A stretch of 64,000 nt of DNA from Bisporella sp. PMI_857 (lineage: Eukaryota; Ascomycota; Leotiomycetes; Helotiales; Helotiaceae). Every line of letters begins with the position of its first letter. Position 1 is the first letter of the stretch. A program made the translations under genes and the position numbers. The notes below the pieces were generated by a model, which saw only the letters and a program-made list of their open reading frames with translations, made no database searches and had not been told where the DNA came from. Shown in pieces: positions 1 through 12,455 of this stretch. The stretch lies in the NCBI GenBank assembly GCA_021307315.1, contig JAJSPD010000112.1, positions 39,436 to 103,435 of the forward strand. Direction: 5' to 3'.

Positions 1-569
1 GCTTGCTGATAACAATACGCTGTGCCGAAGCGGGAGTTACTCGGGACACTAGGGAGCTCACATACATCACAAACATATTTTACACCCCCCTCGCCGCCAC
101 GCGCTGCGGTCTTCTTGCGAATGACCCCCATGGACGCCGCCTTCGCCTTGCGCTTTGGCCCAGGCCAAGTGGGCAACTTTTCAAAATCGGAGGGTTCGTG
201 TATTGATTTCCCGGTGGAATGCCGCCTTCCTCTTCCTTGAGGAGGTGGAGGAGGAGGACTGATTGGTGTTGCGCGGGCAGACTGACTTAGACGATGTCCA
301 TAGGCTTTCAGTAGATGCATGATGGATTCAAGCGGCTGATGCCAAGCCTGGCTGTCAGGAGGGGTTATTCCTAATTGGGTTGGGCGATACTCCAACCTTA
401 ACTTCACCTTCGAGACTTTTACAGTACTGTATAAATGTGGCAGCTGAAGGATCTCTTTCAACGGACTTGCAGCAAGGTAAGATGGGAATAACATACTAAC
501 CATCCAGTCACTCGGGTCATCATTTTCTTTGTTCTCCTTAGCAACGCTCCTATCACGCGCAGGAGACAT
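1..569 (-). CDS. ada2: SAGA/ADA transcriptional adaptor Ada2, 5' part only
   Basis: The minus-strand frame is open from ATG at 569 to the window edge. Codons 147 onward (ATG at 131) read MGVIRKKTAARGGEGGVKYV followed by CDVC, the typical start of fungal Ada2 leading into its ZZ zinc finger. Ada2 links the Gcn5 acetyltransferase to the SAGA complex in the nucleus. A good donor (GTGAGC, intron starting at 61) interrupts the zinc finger right after the second Cys codon begins, so the coding exon probably ends at 62 and the rest (ZZ, SANT, SWIRM) lies outside the window. The 146 codons between 569 and 131 are open and in frame; they contain a proline run and basic patches and match nothing I know in Ada2. 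The true start may therefore be 131 rather than 569. Confidence 0.82.
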   Translation of the reverse strand, partial: MSPARDRSVAKENKENDDPSDWMVSMLFPSYLAASPLKEILQLPHLYSTVKVSKVKLRLEYRPTQLGITPPDSQAWHQPLESIMHLLKAYGHRLSQSARATPISPPPPPPQGRGRRHSTGKSIHEPSDFEKLPTWPGPKRKAKAASMGVIRKKTAARGGEGGVKYVCDVCELPSVPSNSRFGTAYCYQQ

Positions 570-1290
570 GATATCTATTTCGAGATCTAAGGCACGAAGG
601 GTTTATCGAGCGACATATAAATATTACCAAATATGGAATTGAAAGATGCAACTTCGAATATTAAAGCAGACATGATACTAACGATAATAAATATCAAGCA
701 AGATTGTATATATTGCGGCAGAATCCGAATTAATCATTCCATTTTCTCGAAATCCATACAGACCTGGAAGGGAAAGTTCTACATGCTGTTCGGGTTAGCA
801 AGAAGGAATAGTATACATCGAAAGAAAGCCTCGTTTCCTGAGAGCGCCGTCAAACTCGAATTGGTAATATGCGACTTGTCGGTGAAGACGATTCTTTGTG
901 ATGATTACCAATACAGAATCCTTTACTCAGCATATCATGTACACTTGAAGCTCTGTTAGGTTCATTCAAAAGGAAATAGAAGGGTTGAATGAACTCAACA
1001 GATTTATAAATACATAAAACACTCTGATACAGCGTAAAACAAGTTCTCAAGTTCGAAATTTTCTGGTTGAATACCATATTGAACGTGGTTGCCAAGTCCC
1101 GTGACCCTTGCTCCGCGTTTAATGTGGGGCAATGATTGAAGGCCGCTCTCACAGCCACGGAGTACGTTCTTGATCCTCTTGCCTCCTTCGTATTCCATCT
1201 GAACATTTCTTGATCCCTAGGTCGACAATTATATTGACTGGACCCCTAGACGAAGAAAAAAGAAGAAGAAAGATAAAATACACGCTCATA
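570..1290. other. Divergent intergenic region, ada2 / ypkA
   Basis: About 720 bp between two divergently transcribed genes, so it should hold both promoters. The open frames inside it (for example 633-959) have no recognisable similarity and AT-rich composition. I see no RNA gene or repeat. Confidence 0.6.
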
Positions 1291-3417
1291 ATGTCCTGGA
1301 AATTAACCAAAAGTAAGTACCAGAGTGCGACGTCTGCAAAATACAAATCAAGGCAGAGCGAATACACATCCATATCTTTCATTGCGATGCAGCTAATAAT
1401 GATTTCCCAGAGCTGAAGGAGACGCACCTTGGCCCTCTTGCAAATACCTTCTCCCGCTCTCCTTCAACATCAACAATTGTATCGGAATCTGCGAAAGATG
1501 AGAAGCTCAGCATATCAAGTGGGGTATCTGATAATGGCATAGGTATGTTCGGTGGTAATGGCAGAGAATGAGTCTACGAACTTCTGTTAACAATTGTCTA
1601 GCTGCTTCTGAGGCTATGGTGCAAGCGCCTCCCGCCGATCCAAGACCAGGTATTCTTGTCGTCACTCTACACGAAGGTCAAGGTTTCCAGCTCCCCGATC
1701 AATACAAGCAGGTCTTCAATACCCATCAGCAAAACTCTCTTTCTACTGGGAATGGGTTTGGTGTAGCGGGATCCGTTCGACCCACATCGTCACAACAATC
1801 AGGCAATATTGCCGGATCATATGCCAATAATGGACGGCCACAGACATCTGGCGGCGGATTTCAAAACCTACCTACCAACCACGGTCGAATCTCATCAAAA
1901 TACCTCCCTTATGCATTATTAGATTTTGATAAATTGCAAGTCTTCGTCAACGCCGTTTCAGGGACTCCAGAAAATCCCCTTTGGGCTGGTGAAAACACAG
2001 CCTACAAATTTGATGTTTCCAGAGTGACAGAGCTTGCCGTACACCTTTATCTTCGAAATCCGAATGCCCCACCAGGCTCAGGAAGAAGCCAGGACATATT
2101 TCTTGGTGTAACTCGAATTAATCCTAGATTCGAGGAAACACACAGATACGTTGAAGATCCCAAGCTCGGCAAGAAAGACAAGGAAAAGGCGGCTGCCGAT
2201 TTTGCCAAAAACGAGGCTTCTAAGGGACATTCTGGTGTGGAATGGTGCCAAGTCGCATATGGTCATGGACAAATCAAGATCGGCGTTCAATACATTGAGA
2301 ATCGAGCTCGCGCCCTAAAGATTGAAGACTTTGATTTGTTGAAAGTCGTCGGGAAGGGCAGTTTTGGGAAAGTTATGCAAGTCAAAAAGAAGGACACTCA
2401 ACGAATCTATGCACTCAAGACCATCCGAAAGGCTCATATTATTTCCCGGTCTGAGGTTGCACATACACTGGCCGAGCGTTCGGTACTGGCTCAAATAAAC
2501 AACCCGTTTATCGTTCCGCTCAAGTTTACTTTCCAGTCTCCAGAGAAACTGTACTTCGTACTTGCTTTCGTTAATGGAGGAGAGCTATTCCACCATCTTC
2601 AAAAGGAACAGCGATTTGATATCAACAGATCAAGATTTTACACTGCCGAATTGTTATGTGCTTTGGAGTGTTTGCACGGCTTCAACGTCATCTACCGTGA
2701 TCTGAAGCCGGAGAATATTCTTCTCGATTACTCCGGGCACATCGCTTTATGCGATTTCGGTCTTTGCAAGCTGGATATGAAGGATGAGGATCGTACAAAT
2801 ACCTTTTGCGGAACACCGGAATACCTAGCGCCAGAATTGCTATTGGGTCAAGGTTACACAAAGACCGTGGATTGGTGGACTCTAGGCGTTCTCCTTTACG
2901 AGATGTTGACGGGATTGCCACCTTTCTACGATGAAAACACAAATGAGATGTACCGCAAAATTCTCTCAGAACCGCTTCATTTCCCTGGGCCAGAGGTCGT
3001 TCCACCCGCCGCCAAGGACATCCTTACCAAACTCTTGAACCGCAAGCCAGAAGCACGATTAGGTGCTAATGGTGCATCTGAAATCAAGGCCCATCCTTTC
3101 TTCCACAGCATTGATTGGCGCAAACTTTTGCAACGAAAGTATGAACCAACTTTCAAGCCCAATGTGGTACGTATACCTTCTGAGCCAAAAATAATTCCCC
3201 GCTGACAGTATAGACCGATGCCCTCGACACCAAGAACTTCGACCCTGAATTCACATCAGAAGCACCGCAGGATTCATATGTTGAGGGCCCAGTCCTCTCA
3301 CAGACGATGCAACAGCAATTCACTGGATGGTCTTACAACCGACCTGTAGCCGGACTAGGCGATGCTGGTGGAAGTATCAAGGACCCTTCATTCGTAGGAA
3401 GCGTAGATCAACGGTAG
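1291..3417 (+). CDS. ypkA: AGC-family protein kinase YpkA/Gad8 (TORC2 effector, SGK-like)
   Basis: Spliced model: exons 1291-1312, 1411-1542, 1602-3166 and 3214-3417, giving 640 aa. The N-terminus MSWKLTKKLKETHLGPLANT is the start typical of filamentous-fungal YpkA. The ATG at 1568 is inside intron 2 (GTATGT...GTTAAC...CTAG) and is not the start. A C2-like region covers roughly residues 75-250. The kinase domain (about 293-560) has a GKGSFGKV glycine loop, RDLKPEN catalytic loop, DFG, and a TFCGTPEYLAPE activation segment carrying the PDK1-site Thr. The AGC tail contains NFDPEFT and a hydrophobic motif FTGWSY, as in yeast Ypk1 (FGGWTY) rather than Sch9. Ypk kinases act downstream of TORC2 in sphingolipid and membrane-stress signalling. 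All splice junctions keep frame. Confidence 0.95.
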
Positions 3418-4290
3418 ACGGAGACTTCAACGATTGATGACAAAACTCGGGGAACGGTGGCTTCGACATGATACGGATGATAAAGAACTGCATGAAAGGA
3501 AACGAGACACAGAACTCAACAGTGTTTCATGCAAAATGGTTTTTTACAGTGGCGTTCGGGATGGATGAATGTTTACAGCGTTGCCTGGGCTTTGTCAATG
3601 ACGGGGCGAGATGCAAAACTTTTACATAGAAGATTCCTTGTGTCCAAATGACAACCTATACATGATCTGGTCCTCGACATGCTATCGTAATGGTGACCGG
3701 CTACTATATATGCAGCTAGCAGTAAATTATCATCAAAAAGCTGCTGAATAAGACGCTTCAGTAATGCACGATGCTTACATGTACATTTACTTTGAGAAAC
3801 CCGCCTAGCAACATCAACAAATCCCATTCAGGGAGCACGAACAACCCCACCACTAGCGCACCACTCAACGTCATTTCTTAGCGGCCAACAATTGATTCCA
3901 TCAACTATTTTCTCTAGAGCAATCCACCCCAAGTATATTACAGACTCTGAATACTTCTGTGAAGCTCCTTGGTTCATATTTACACTCAATTGAGAGGTAG
4001 GTACTACTTTTGCGGGAGTTTTTTTAAGGCAAAATATCGCTGGCGGGGGAGTGTCTCAAGCATCCACGACCCCGCCTCAATTCACCGTGAACTCCGAGCA
4101 CTAACGAATCTTGATGCCAAAACAATTGCTAACATGAACTCATAGAGGCTTTTCCTAGGAGAAACAATCATTAATACATATCTTGCTTGCAAGGTACAGG
4201 TATAGAAAAAGCAATTTTTCGTTGAGCATCTCCGAACTTCGCACATACATAGGCCCAGCACGGCCACTTGCGCAAAAAACGCGAAACAAA
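3418..4290. other. Intergenic region ypkA / pgi
   Basis: Contains the ypkA 3' untranslated region and the promoter/5' leader of the isomerase gene. No open frame here looks like a gene, and no repeat is visible. Confidence 0.6.
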
Positions 4291-6039
<1,749 letters not shown>

Positions 6040-6439
6040 TTTGATACAAGAAGTCGCTGAAAAGTAAAACGTGAAGGTTGGCTTTGAAGTCTTTCTTCGT
6101 TATATTCCTAGGCTGAATTGAGATCCCAATGTAATTATTTCGAGTTTAAATCTATATTTTGTCGCAGACGGGGATATATCTCTGTAATTAACCATGAAAT
6201 CCAGCCGCCTAGAAGCTATAAGTTAAACCAGCAGTTGGCGGGGTTCCCGTCAGCTACCATTAAGCTACCCGGTTCAGCCTCGCATTCCCGAATATCAGCC
6301 ACACTTATTTAAAGTGGAGTTATTGGACCCTAGAAAATAAAGCTGTCCAGAACAACACCTCAACGAAATGTGGCATTCTTGAGCTCCCCTTTTTCTGCAG
6401 GTCCAAATACGGCGGAAATAGGGTCGCATATATCACAAA

Positions 6440-7550
6440 ATGGCGATAGAGAGGAGAAAGAGTCCCTGGCTTGCATTTGTCCTTGCGATAGTGACAATTT
6501 GCATATTAGGGGTTGAAGCACAGGAGGAGCATTCGAGAATACCGCTGCCAAGTTATCACTATGGTGCGCATATACCTGTGAGCTGTATGAACCGAAGCAT
6601 GTGAGTCTGGCTACCTTCTATCGGTGTGGAACCATCATGAAATGTGCGCTAGGAACTGCGGGAAAGCGCAAGACTGGGATAGAAGAGGCTCTACAAAATG
6701 TATCAAGGACAACTAGCTAATCCAGATACTATATAGTGATACAGGCGAGCATATCGAGAACGACAAACACGAGCTACAGTATGTACCTTTTCCAGTCTGC
6801 AACGAAACCGGGAAACCACTAGAGCTGCAGTATGGAGTTGAAGCTGGTACCTCTACTATGCACTTCCCAAGAATGCCCACGACTAATCCAGACACAGAAC
6901 TCAATTGTACAATCCCATTCGTCACCGATCCTTTCTTCCACCTGCTCGAATTCTACATCCACAATGATGCGCCCCTCTCGTGCCGCATCCCGTCACGACC
7001 ACCACCACAAATCACCTCTCCTTCCCATGCAAAACCATATCAAACTGAATACGTTCCCCTTATCTTTGCCCTCGCAGGCACCCTCCAACTCTCTCATCTT
7101 CATATTTCCACACATATGAACATACTATTACACAGCACGCCAAAACACCATCTTCATCCTCATGATAGCGGTGTTATAGATTCTGGTGCCGCATATTCTA
7201 TCTCGCCTCTCTCACATACTACTGGTCCAGCTGCCCTCACCAAGAAACTGGTTATAGGTGATGCATTACCCCTCAGTTTTAGTATAAGATGGTTCCCAAC
7301 ACCACATTTACCGAAGGCGAATGGAAAGATTGAATGGGCAGGCATGGGAGGACACTTCTATGCAAGCACGTTCTTCTATTGTGTGGTGAGCGCCATCGGA
7401 GGTGTGGTTGGAACTGCAACGTGGTTTTGGGGAGTGGTATTGCCAAAGAGGCTGAAAGGAAGGGCTTTGGGTGGTGCGACTCCTTTAGGTTATGGAATAA
7501 GTCCTGGAGTCGGGAATGGATGGGGAATGGGTGCTGGGAAGAGGGATTAG
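6440..7550 (+). CDS. Conserved fungal secretory-pathway membrane protein, function unknown
   Basis: Exons 6440-6600 and 6737-7550 (intron 136 nt, branch GCTAATC, acceptor ATATAG) give 324 aa. There is an N-terminal hydrophobic stretch (residues about 10-28) that reads as a signal peptide or anchor, then a luminal domain with NRSIDTGEH-like and CNETGKPLE motifs, paired cysteines and potential N-glycosylation sites (NCT, NET), and one C-terminal transmembrane segment near residues 270-290. The tail is Gly-rich. Proteins of this layout are widespread in Pezizomycotina but I know of no assigned function. A stretch around residues 88-105 looks like an insertion compared with the relatives I remember. 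Confidence 0.82.
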
Positions 7551-8064
7551 GTCGAGAAAGTGGTAATGTCAGAATATGAGCGGTAAAATGTATCATCCTT
7601 GTGAATATAGTATAGGGGAGGTATCTGGCGTTTCGGTCTCTGGTATCTACGAATGTATCATGTTCATGAAATCCCCTTGGGGTGTCTTGTCAATGCAGGT
7701 TCTAATACTATCGCGATACTATCGCGATACTCGGAAGGTTGTTGTGCTTTGTGGAATATCAGTCTCCAGTGCACCTTGTTGATAAGGTTAAGAGCGACGT
7801 CTTGCATTAGCTTCCTTGATTTGCTGTTTCTTGTTGTCTCTAGTTCGATCATCTTATTTATCTTTATTCAAGTCGACTAAAGGCTATATCAACCCGATCT
7901 ATTTATAGATCAGATGAACAGCATATACAGGTACATCCATTCAATCTATTCTTAGTTGACCACGCAGAGCATATTTGAATTTGGGTGGAACAACGATTCG
8001 ATTACTCTGCCTCTCGCCTTAGAGTTATAGTTAACAGGAGCTATGTGGTAACATACTCACTGGC
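7551..8064. other. Gene-free interval
   Basis: Contains the 3' region of the upstream gene and a short 11-bp tandem repeat at 7705-7731. I see no gene. Confidence 0.6.
7705..7731. repeat. 11-bp tandem repeat (ATACTATCGCG)
   Basis: About 2.5 perfect copies of ATACTATCGCG. Each copy boundary forms the palindrome TCGCGA. Confidence 0.85.
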
Positions 8065-8809
8065 TCGCTAGGTGATGCCTCGCCTTTTACCTATTCTATG
8101 AATAGGTCCGCCAGGCAGCACTTGCAGTATTCAGATCAATGATCGCCAACTTGCCATTACAGAGACTCTTGAAGATTGTGTTGAAGACTTTGCGGCTCAA
8201 AATATAGCGAGGCTACTGTGGGTCGACCAGATATACCTCAACCTAAACGACGTTATCGAGAAAGAAGCTCAGGTACCCTTCATGAGGAAGATTTACTTGT
8301 TGGCCCCGGGCACTATCGCGTGGCTAGGCTTAGGGAAAGATAGCACAAATCGAGCTGTGGATTGGATCAAGGTAGATCATGCAATACAAGCTAGCAAGGA
8401 AGGCTATGAAGTAATATTTACATCTTTCAAGATTATGTCATACTTGGAGATTGGTTTCAGGAGCATTGAGGCGCTCGAAGCTACCCCCAAAAACACATTA
8501 GTACAAAAGGATAATTGGATTGATTATCGTGGGTTTTTCTTTCGTGCAATGCGCTCAAGGAAGTCGTTTTGGGGTTTAATAGGGCCATGGTGTTGGCCCA
8601 ACATGCATGGAAGCCGGAAACGCCATCTGCATTCTATTCAGGGTGGAGAATCCGTTCATCCTCAGACCCGTTGCCTAATTTCTGCTGAGGTCACAGGCTA
8701 TGAACTGATAGATGAAGCGTATTGTGATAGGATTGTGGATGGCAAGGTATTGGCTCTGGGTTTGAAGGAGGATGACGTCGTCCTTATTCAGTCACTTTCG
8801 GCATTGTAG
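8065..8809 (+). pseudogene. Truncated HET (heterokaryon incompatibility) domain relic
   Basis: The reading LLWVDQIYLNLNDVIEKEAQ followed by MRKIYLLAPGTIAWLG matches the core of HET domains (LWIDAICINQ...EK..QV..M..IY..A..V.WLG). Upstream, GDASPFTYS corresponds to the P-F-x-A-L-S-Y motif but sits in another frame, and a TGA interrupts the junction before GPPGST. The C-terminal end (GYELIDEAYCDRIVDGKVLA) matches the usual HET-gene tail, so most of the middle is deleted: about 245 codons remain of a family usually above 500 aa. No start codon is left in frame. This is a dead member of the nonself-recognition gene family. Confidence 0.75.
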
Positions 8810-10145
8810 CTTCGTGACACCCGTACTTTCTACTTTGAAGAATTTCATAGTGAAGAATATGCCGAAGTAGTCTGGAGACGAGATCAGGATTAAAGGAAAG
8901 AAATGCTATTCTCTAGGTCCCCTACGCGGCGACAACCATGTATGTACACTAATATGGCGAGACAAGAACGTCCCTGTGTAGTTCTTAGCAGGATGTCCCT
9001 TATGATTGTCTCTCGTCACACTTTCTTCGGAAGTGTGCCAACTTTACTGACATCTTTTGGCATGTTTATTCCCTCATGTTAAATAGCCTATCCGAGCTAT
9101 AAGAGAATTATTGCCACAATCTATCACGTTAATTCTATACAATGGAATATTCAACCGGGACATAAAATAAGCCTCCACCTCCCAGCAATCTGAAGTATCC
9201 ATCGCAGCCTGCTGTACCTGGTTGTCTCACAGGCCTGATCCCACTGAAGCTCAAAGTGGCCCACACTAGTCTGTTGTATAACGTAGCTATGTATAGTGAA
9301 AAATAATACACAAGATGATTCCAAATGTTTAGCTATAGACAAGGGAGCACGCGTTAGACTTGCTTCCTATTAACTCAAATGAGTCTTTACCAAAACTTTA
9401 TCATATAATGCAGAATTAACAACAACTAGAATAATATTCGTAATACGCAGACTTTGTTTGCTATTTATATTCTTTACAATAATAGCAGCGCCCAACAGTC
9501 TTCTTTCACATTGCTTAATACGTAGCCTTTGATGTAACAGGACAATTTACAACAACTGTAGTCACCAAACTTGGACTATGCATCCCCAGATATGGCCTAT
9601 ATTTAGAGTAACGCCAGCTGATGAACTGCTCTCAGATAAGCAGACCTGCAGATGCCTTGCAGGAGCCTCTCTGTGCTCCGCCATCAGTTTCTAATAAACA
9701 TCATGATAGCTGTTCTACTTGCAACTTTACTTATTAGAAATTCACTATTCCCTCAAGGGGTCATCTCGGATACTCTTCGTTAATCATAAACCGGTTATGG
9801 CTGCAACTCTGCTAATCGCCAGTAAGGAGTAGAGTCCCCAAAAACACTCTATCTTCCGCCTTGTGTAAGTTTATACTTGTGACCGCTGGCAAGCAAGGCT
9901 GACTAAATTATGGCTTTTAAGCTTTACACCGTCTACGGCTTCCCTGATTCTTTTTTTTCCAGCAGCATCTGTATCCTTATCTAACTTTTAATTCACCCTG
10001 TCCTATGTCTGCTTCTGACCTTGTTAATGTTCACTCATTCTTACTATTGTGTTATCGAACGCTGAGACCCACTCAGATATATAAGTGTATGCCGAAGTGT
10101 TTCCTCTAATTCTCCTCAACTACGCTACCTGTTAGACAGAAACTT
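8810..10145. other. Gene-poor AT-rich interval
   Basis: No open frame with coding character. The sequence is rich in stop codons in all frames and may be decayed repeat, but I could not identify terminal repeats. Confidence 0.5.
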
Positions 10146-10375
10146 ATGCAACAGTCGGCTAACCATACTCCTTCAGCAAAGTTAAAGAGTGATGACAGCT
10201 TACTCATTAGGACCGAGCCACCTCTAGACTCCACAACTTCCTATTTTACAATAGCAGCAGCTAATGGCCGCCCGAGACGTCTACCAACAACACATCGCGA
10301 CTTCCCAATTGGTAAAGCTGCACCCAAGATTCTCGCTTCACTAGTCTCACTAGCTCTATAGTTACGCTAATCATC

Positions 10376-11920
10376 ATGAGAAATATCAAGGGCAAAGAGA
10401 TAGGCAAGCTCAATATCAAGGAGACCCCTTCTCTCTTCGCTCCTCCCAGCTCTCAAAGCATCTCTCGCTCTCAAGCGCCTTCTCTTCGTCACAACCATTT
10501 CATTAAAAACAACGACGAATATGATGACGAATTTATTGAAAACAGCCCTACATATGCCAACAACTTTCGACGCATGATGGATCATCTCGCCACAAATGGC
10601 AACGATCTTGTTGGCCAAGATAAAGTTAATAATGTGAATAACATTCGACCTAAGTTCAATCCTCCTTCCACCCAAGGCAACAATGTTGCTATGAATAGCA
10701 ATCAACAAAATATCGAGCCTCCTCGTACCAACACAAATGCCATTTCCATTAATAACACCCATGAAAAGGCATCACAACTCTCTACAAACGACAAGGCTGA
10801 CGACAAGACCAACAATGTACCCGTCGCCAATGATAGTCAACAAAGTATCAGCCCTGGCTCACGAAAGGTCACTCAGAGTCGAATTGGGACTGGTCGTCGC
10901 TACATGAACGATGATGTTCCAGTCTATGGTGGCAGCAGCATCTACGACAACACTAGCTATAATGGCTTAGAGAAGGACTATTCTGATGACTCTCCTCGCC
11001 CTGTGGTCTTAGGATATAATACTAGATACGTGGGTGAATCCACTAGGAGAAACGATGTTTACCATGGCCTGCCTTCTTCGTTCCAAGACTACAATGATGA
11101 AGATGATGAAGAAGGTTCTGAGATCTTTGTCCAACGAGGCAGCCAAACCCCAAGTACTCCCAAGGCTCGTCATTTCCGAGTTACAAAGCCGATGTCCGCC
11201 CCAGTCCGCCGTTTCTCCCGCGCCGATCTCATTCCTCAAGAGGAAGAGCCTACACTATTACGTCACCCGGCCCGTCGTCCAGATGTATCTAATTTTACGC
11301 CTTGCGCTCACGGCCGCATTGCGATTCGTGAACAAGTTGAGCTTCGTCCCTCCCGGCACTCCGGAGTCCGTAATGAATGGGATACTCATAATCCACCTGA
11401 ATTTACTGATGCCGATGACCTCCCCAGTGCTTTCTTTCAGAAGCGTGACATCGACCGCCCAGCTGCCGGTTCAGGAACGAAGGTAGCTAAGCGGGCTAAT
11501 GGTCCTAACGACCCTGAAAATATTGAGATCGTCAATCTCTTTGACGTTGAGCGTAAATCCTGGTCCAAGATCGCGGACATCCTCAACGACAAGCGCATAG
11601 CCGACGGCCGCGTCCCAAGCCTCACCCCCAATGGCTGCGTCCTGAGATATAATCGAACTGCACCACTTTTTTATAAGTCGCGTGGTCAGGAGTTCATCCC
11701 ATTGAAGTATCGCAAGAAGGGCGCAAAGCCTGGTGAAGCATTTCAAATTAAGGACCGTTTCTTGGTGGATTGGACTCCTGAGAAGGACAGTGCGCTGATT
11801 AGTACTGTCCGCGAGTATGAGGCACAGAAGTGGGAGACTGTTGCTCAATTACTTAATCGGGAGTTTGTCGTCGATATGTTTACTGCGAAGAACGTAGCTG
11901 CTCGCTATCCAGTCCTTTGA
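10376..11920 (+). CDS. Myb/SANT-like domain protein, nuclear, unknown function
   Basis: An open frame of 514 codons. The first 370 residues are low-complexity and polar (Asn-, Ser-, Pro- and Asp-rich, with acidic DEDDEEG stretches), typical of disordered regulatory proteins. The last 135 residues contain two tryptophan-bearing helical modules, IVNLFDVERKSWSKIADILN and LISTVREYEAQKWETVAQLL, which resemble Myb/SANT helix patterns, with a basic linker between them. A possible extra first exon starts at 10146 and would join through an intron 10312-10361 (GTAAAG...CTATAG) in frame, lengthening the protein by about 60 residues. The ATG at 10376 is the conservative start. DNA or chromatin binding is inferred from the fold pattern only. 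Confidence 0.7.
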   Translation: MRNIKGKEIGKLNIKETPSLFAPPSSQSISRSQAPSLRHNHFIKNNDEYDDEFIENSPTYANNFRRMMDHLATNGNDLVGQDKVNNVNNIRPKFNPPSTQGNNVAMNSNQQNIEPPRTNTNAISINNTHEKASQLSTNDKADDKTNNVPVANDSQQSISPGSRKVTQSRIGTGRRYMNDDVPVYGGSSIYDNTSYNGLEKDYSDDSPRPVVLGYNTRYVGESTRRNDVYHGLPSSFQDYNDEDDEEGSEIFVQRGSQTPSTPKARHFRVTKPMSAPVRRFSRADLIPQEEEPTLLRHPARRPDVSNFTPCAHGRIAIREQVELRPSRHSGVRNEWDTHNPPEFTDADDLPSAFFQKRDIDRPAAGSGTKVAKRANGPNDPENIEIVNLFDVERKSWSKIADILNDKRIADGRVPSLTPNGCVLRYNRTAPLFYKSRGQEFIPLKYRKKGAKPGEAFQIKDRFLVDWTPEKDSALISTVREYEAQKWETVAQLLNREFVVDMFTAKNVAARYPVL

Positions 11921-12455
11921 AGCTGGGTCGCATGGTGTAGTTGGCATAGACATGGTGAAGTGGAAGGTATGAAGTGAAATCCGTAGAGTTTAACTCGGAT
12001 TTCCAAGAGATATGCTTGGCTGTACTGGGGGATCCTGGGTTTTGCGTTGCCTTATTTCATGGATGATGATGGGAGTGCTTTGCTCGCGACAATTTACGCA
12101 TTGCGTTGGTTTCTACAAAAATGGTGGGTTAGTTCTTACGAGAGGCGTTTGATTATACATTAAATAGAGTATTGATTTCTTAACACAACCTCTAGACTCC
12201 CAATGTGACAATGATGTGATGTGACTGCAAAAATGAGTTTGTAAATATTGTTATTGTCTCGCCAAAGCCCCTATTGAGAGCTCCGTGAATCGCCAAGAGA
12301 CACAGCTAGTCCCGAAAAAGCTTAGCAGGAAGATATATAAGATCATGACTTCGCGTCTAGACGCGTAGAGTGCTTTTCTGGCAACGCGTCAGCTTCGCTC
12401 ATCTCCAGCACCGCGAGCCTCATTCTCTGAATTTTGGAGAACTTGCTTAGCTACA
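11921..12455. other. Intergenic region before lsh
   Basis: Holds the 3' end of the Myb-like gene and the promoter of the SNF2 gene. CGCGTCTAGACGCG at 12352-12365 is a 14-bp perfect palindrome about 90 bp upstream of the ATG. Nothing else is visible. Confidence 0.55.

Noticed and set aside
633..959. 108-codon open frame upstream of ypkA
   Set aside because: AT-rich composition, no recognisable motif, and it lies in a divergent promoter region.
1568..1601. ATG at 1568 as the ypkA start
   Set aside because: It lies inside a textbook intron (1543-1601); the upstream exons give the conserved N-terminus.
6118..6312. Small open frame after pgi
   Set aside because: Sits in the pgi 3' region, no coding signature.
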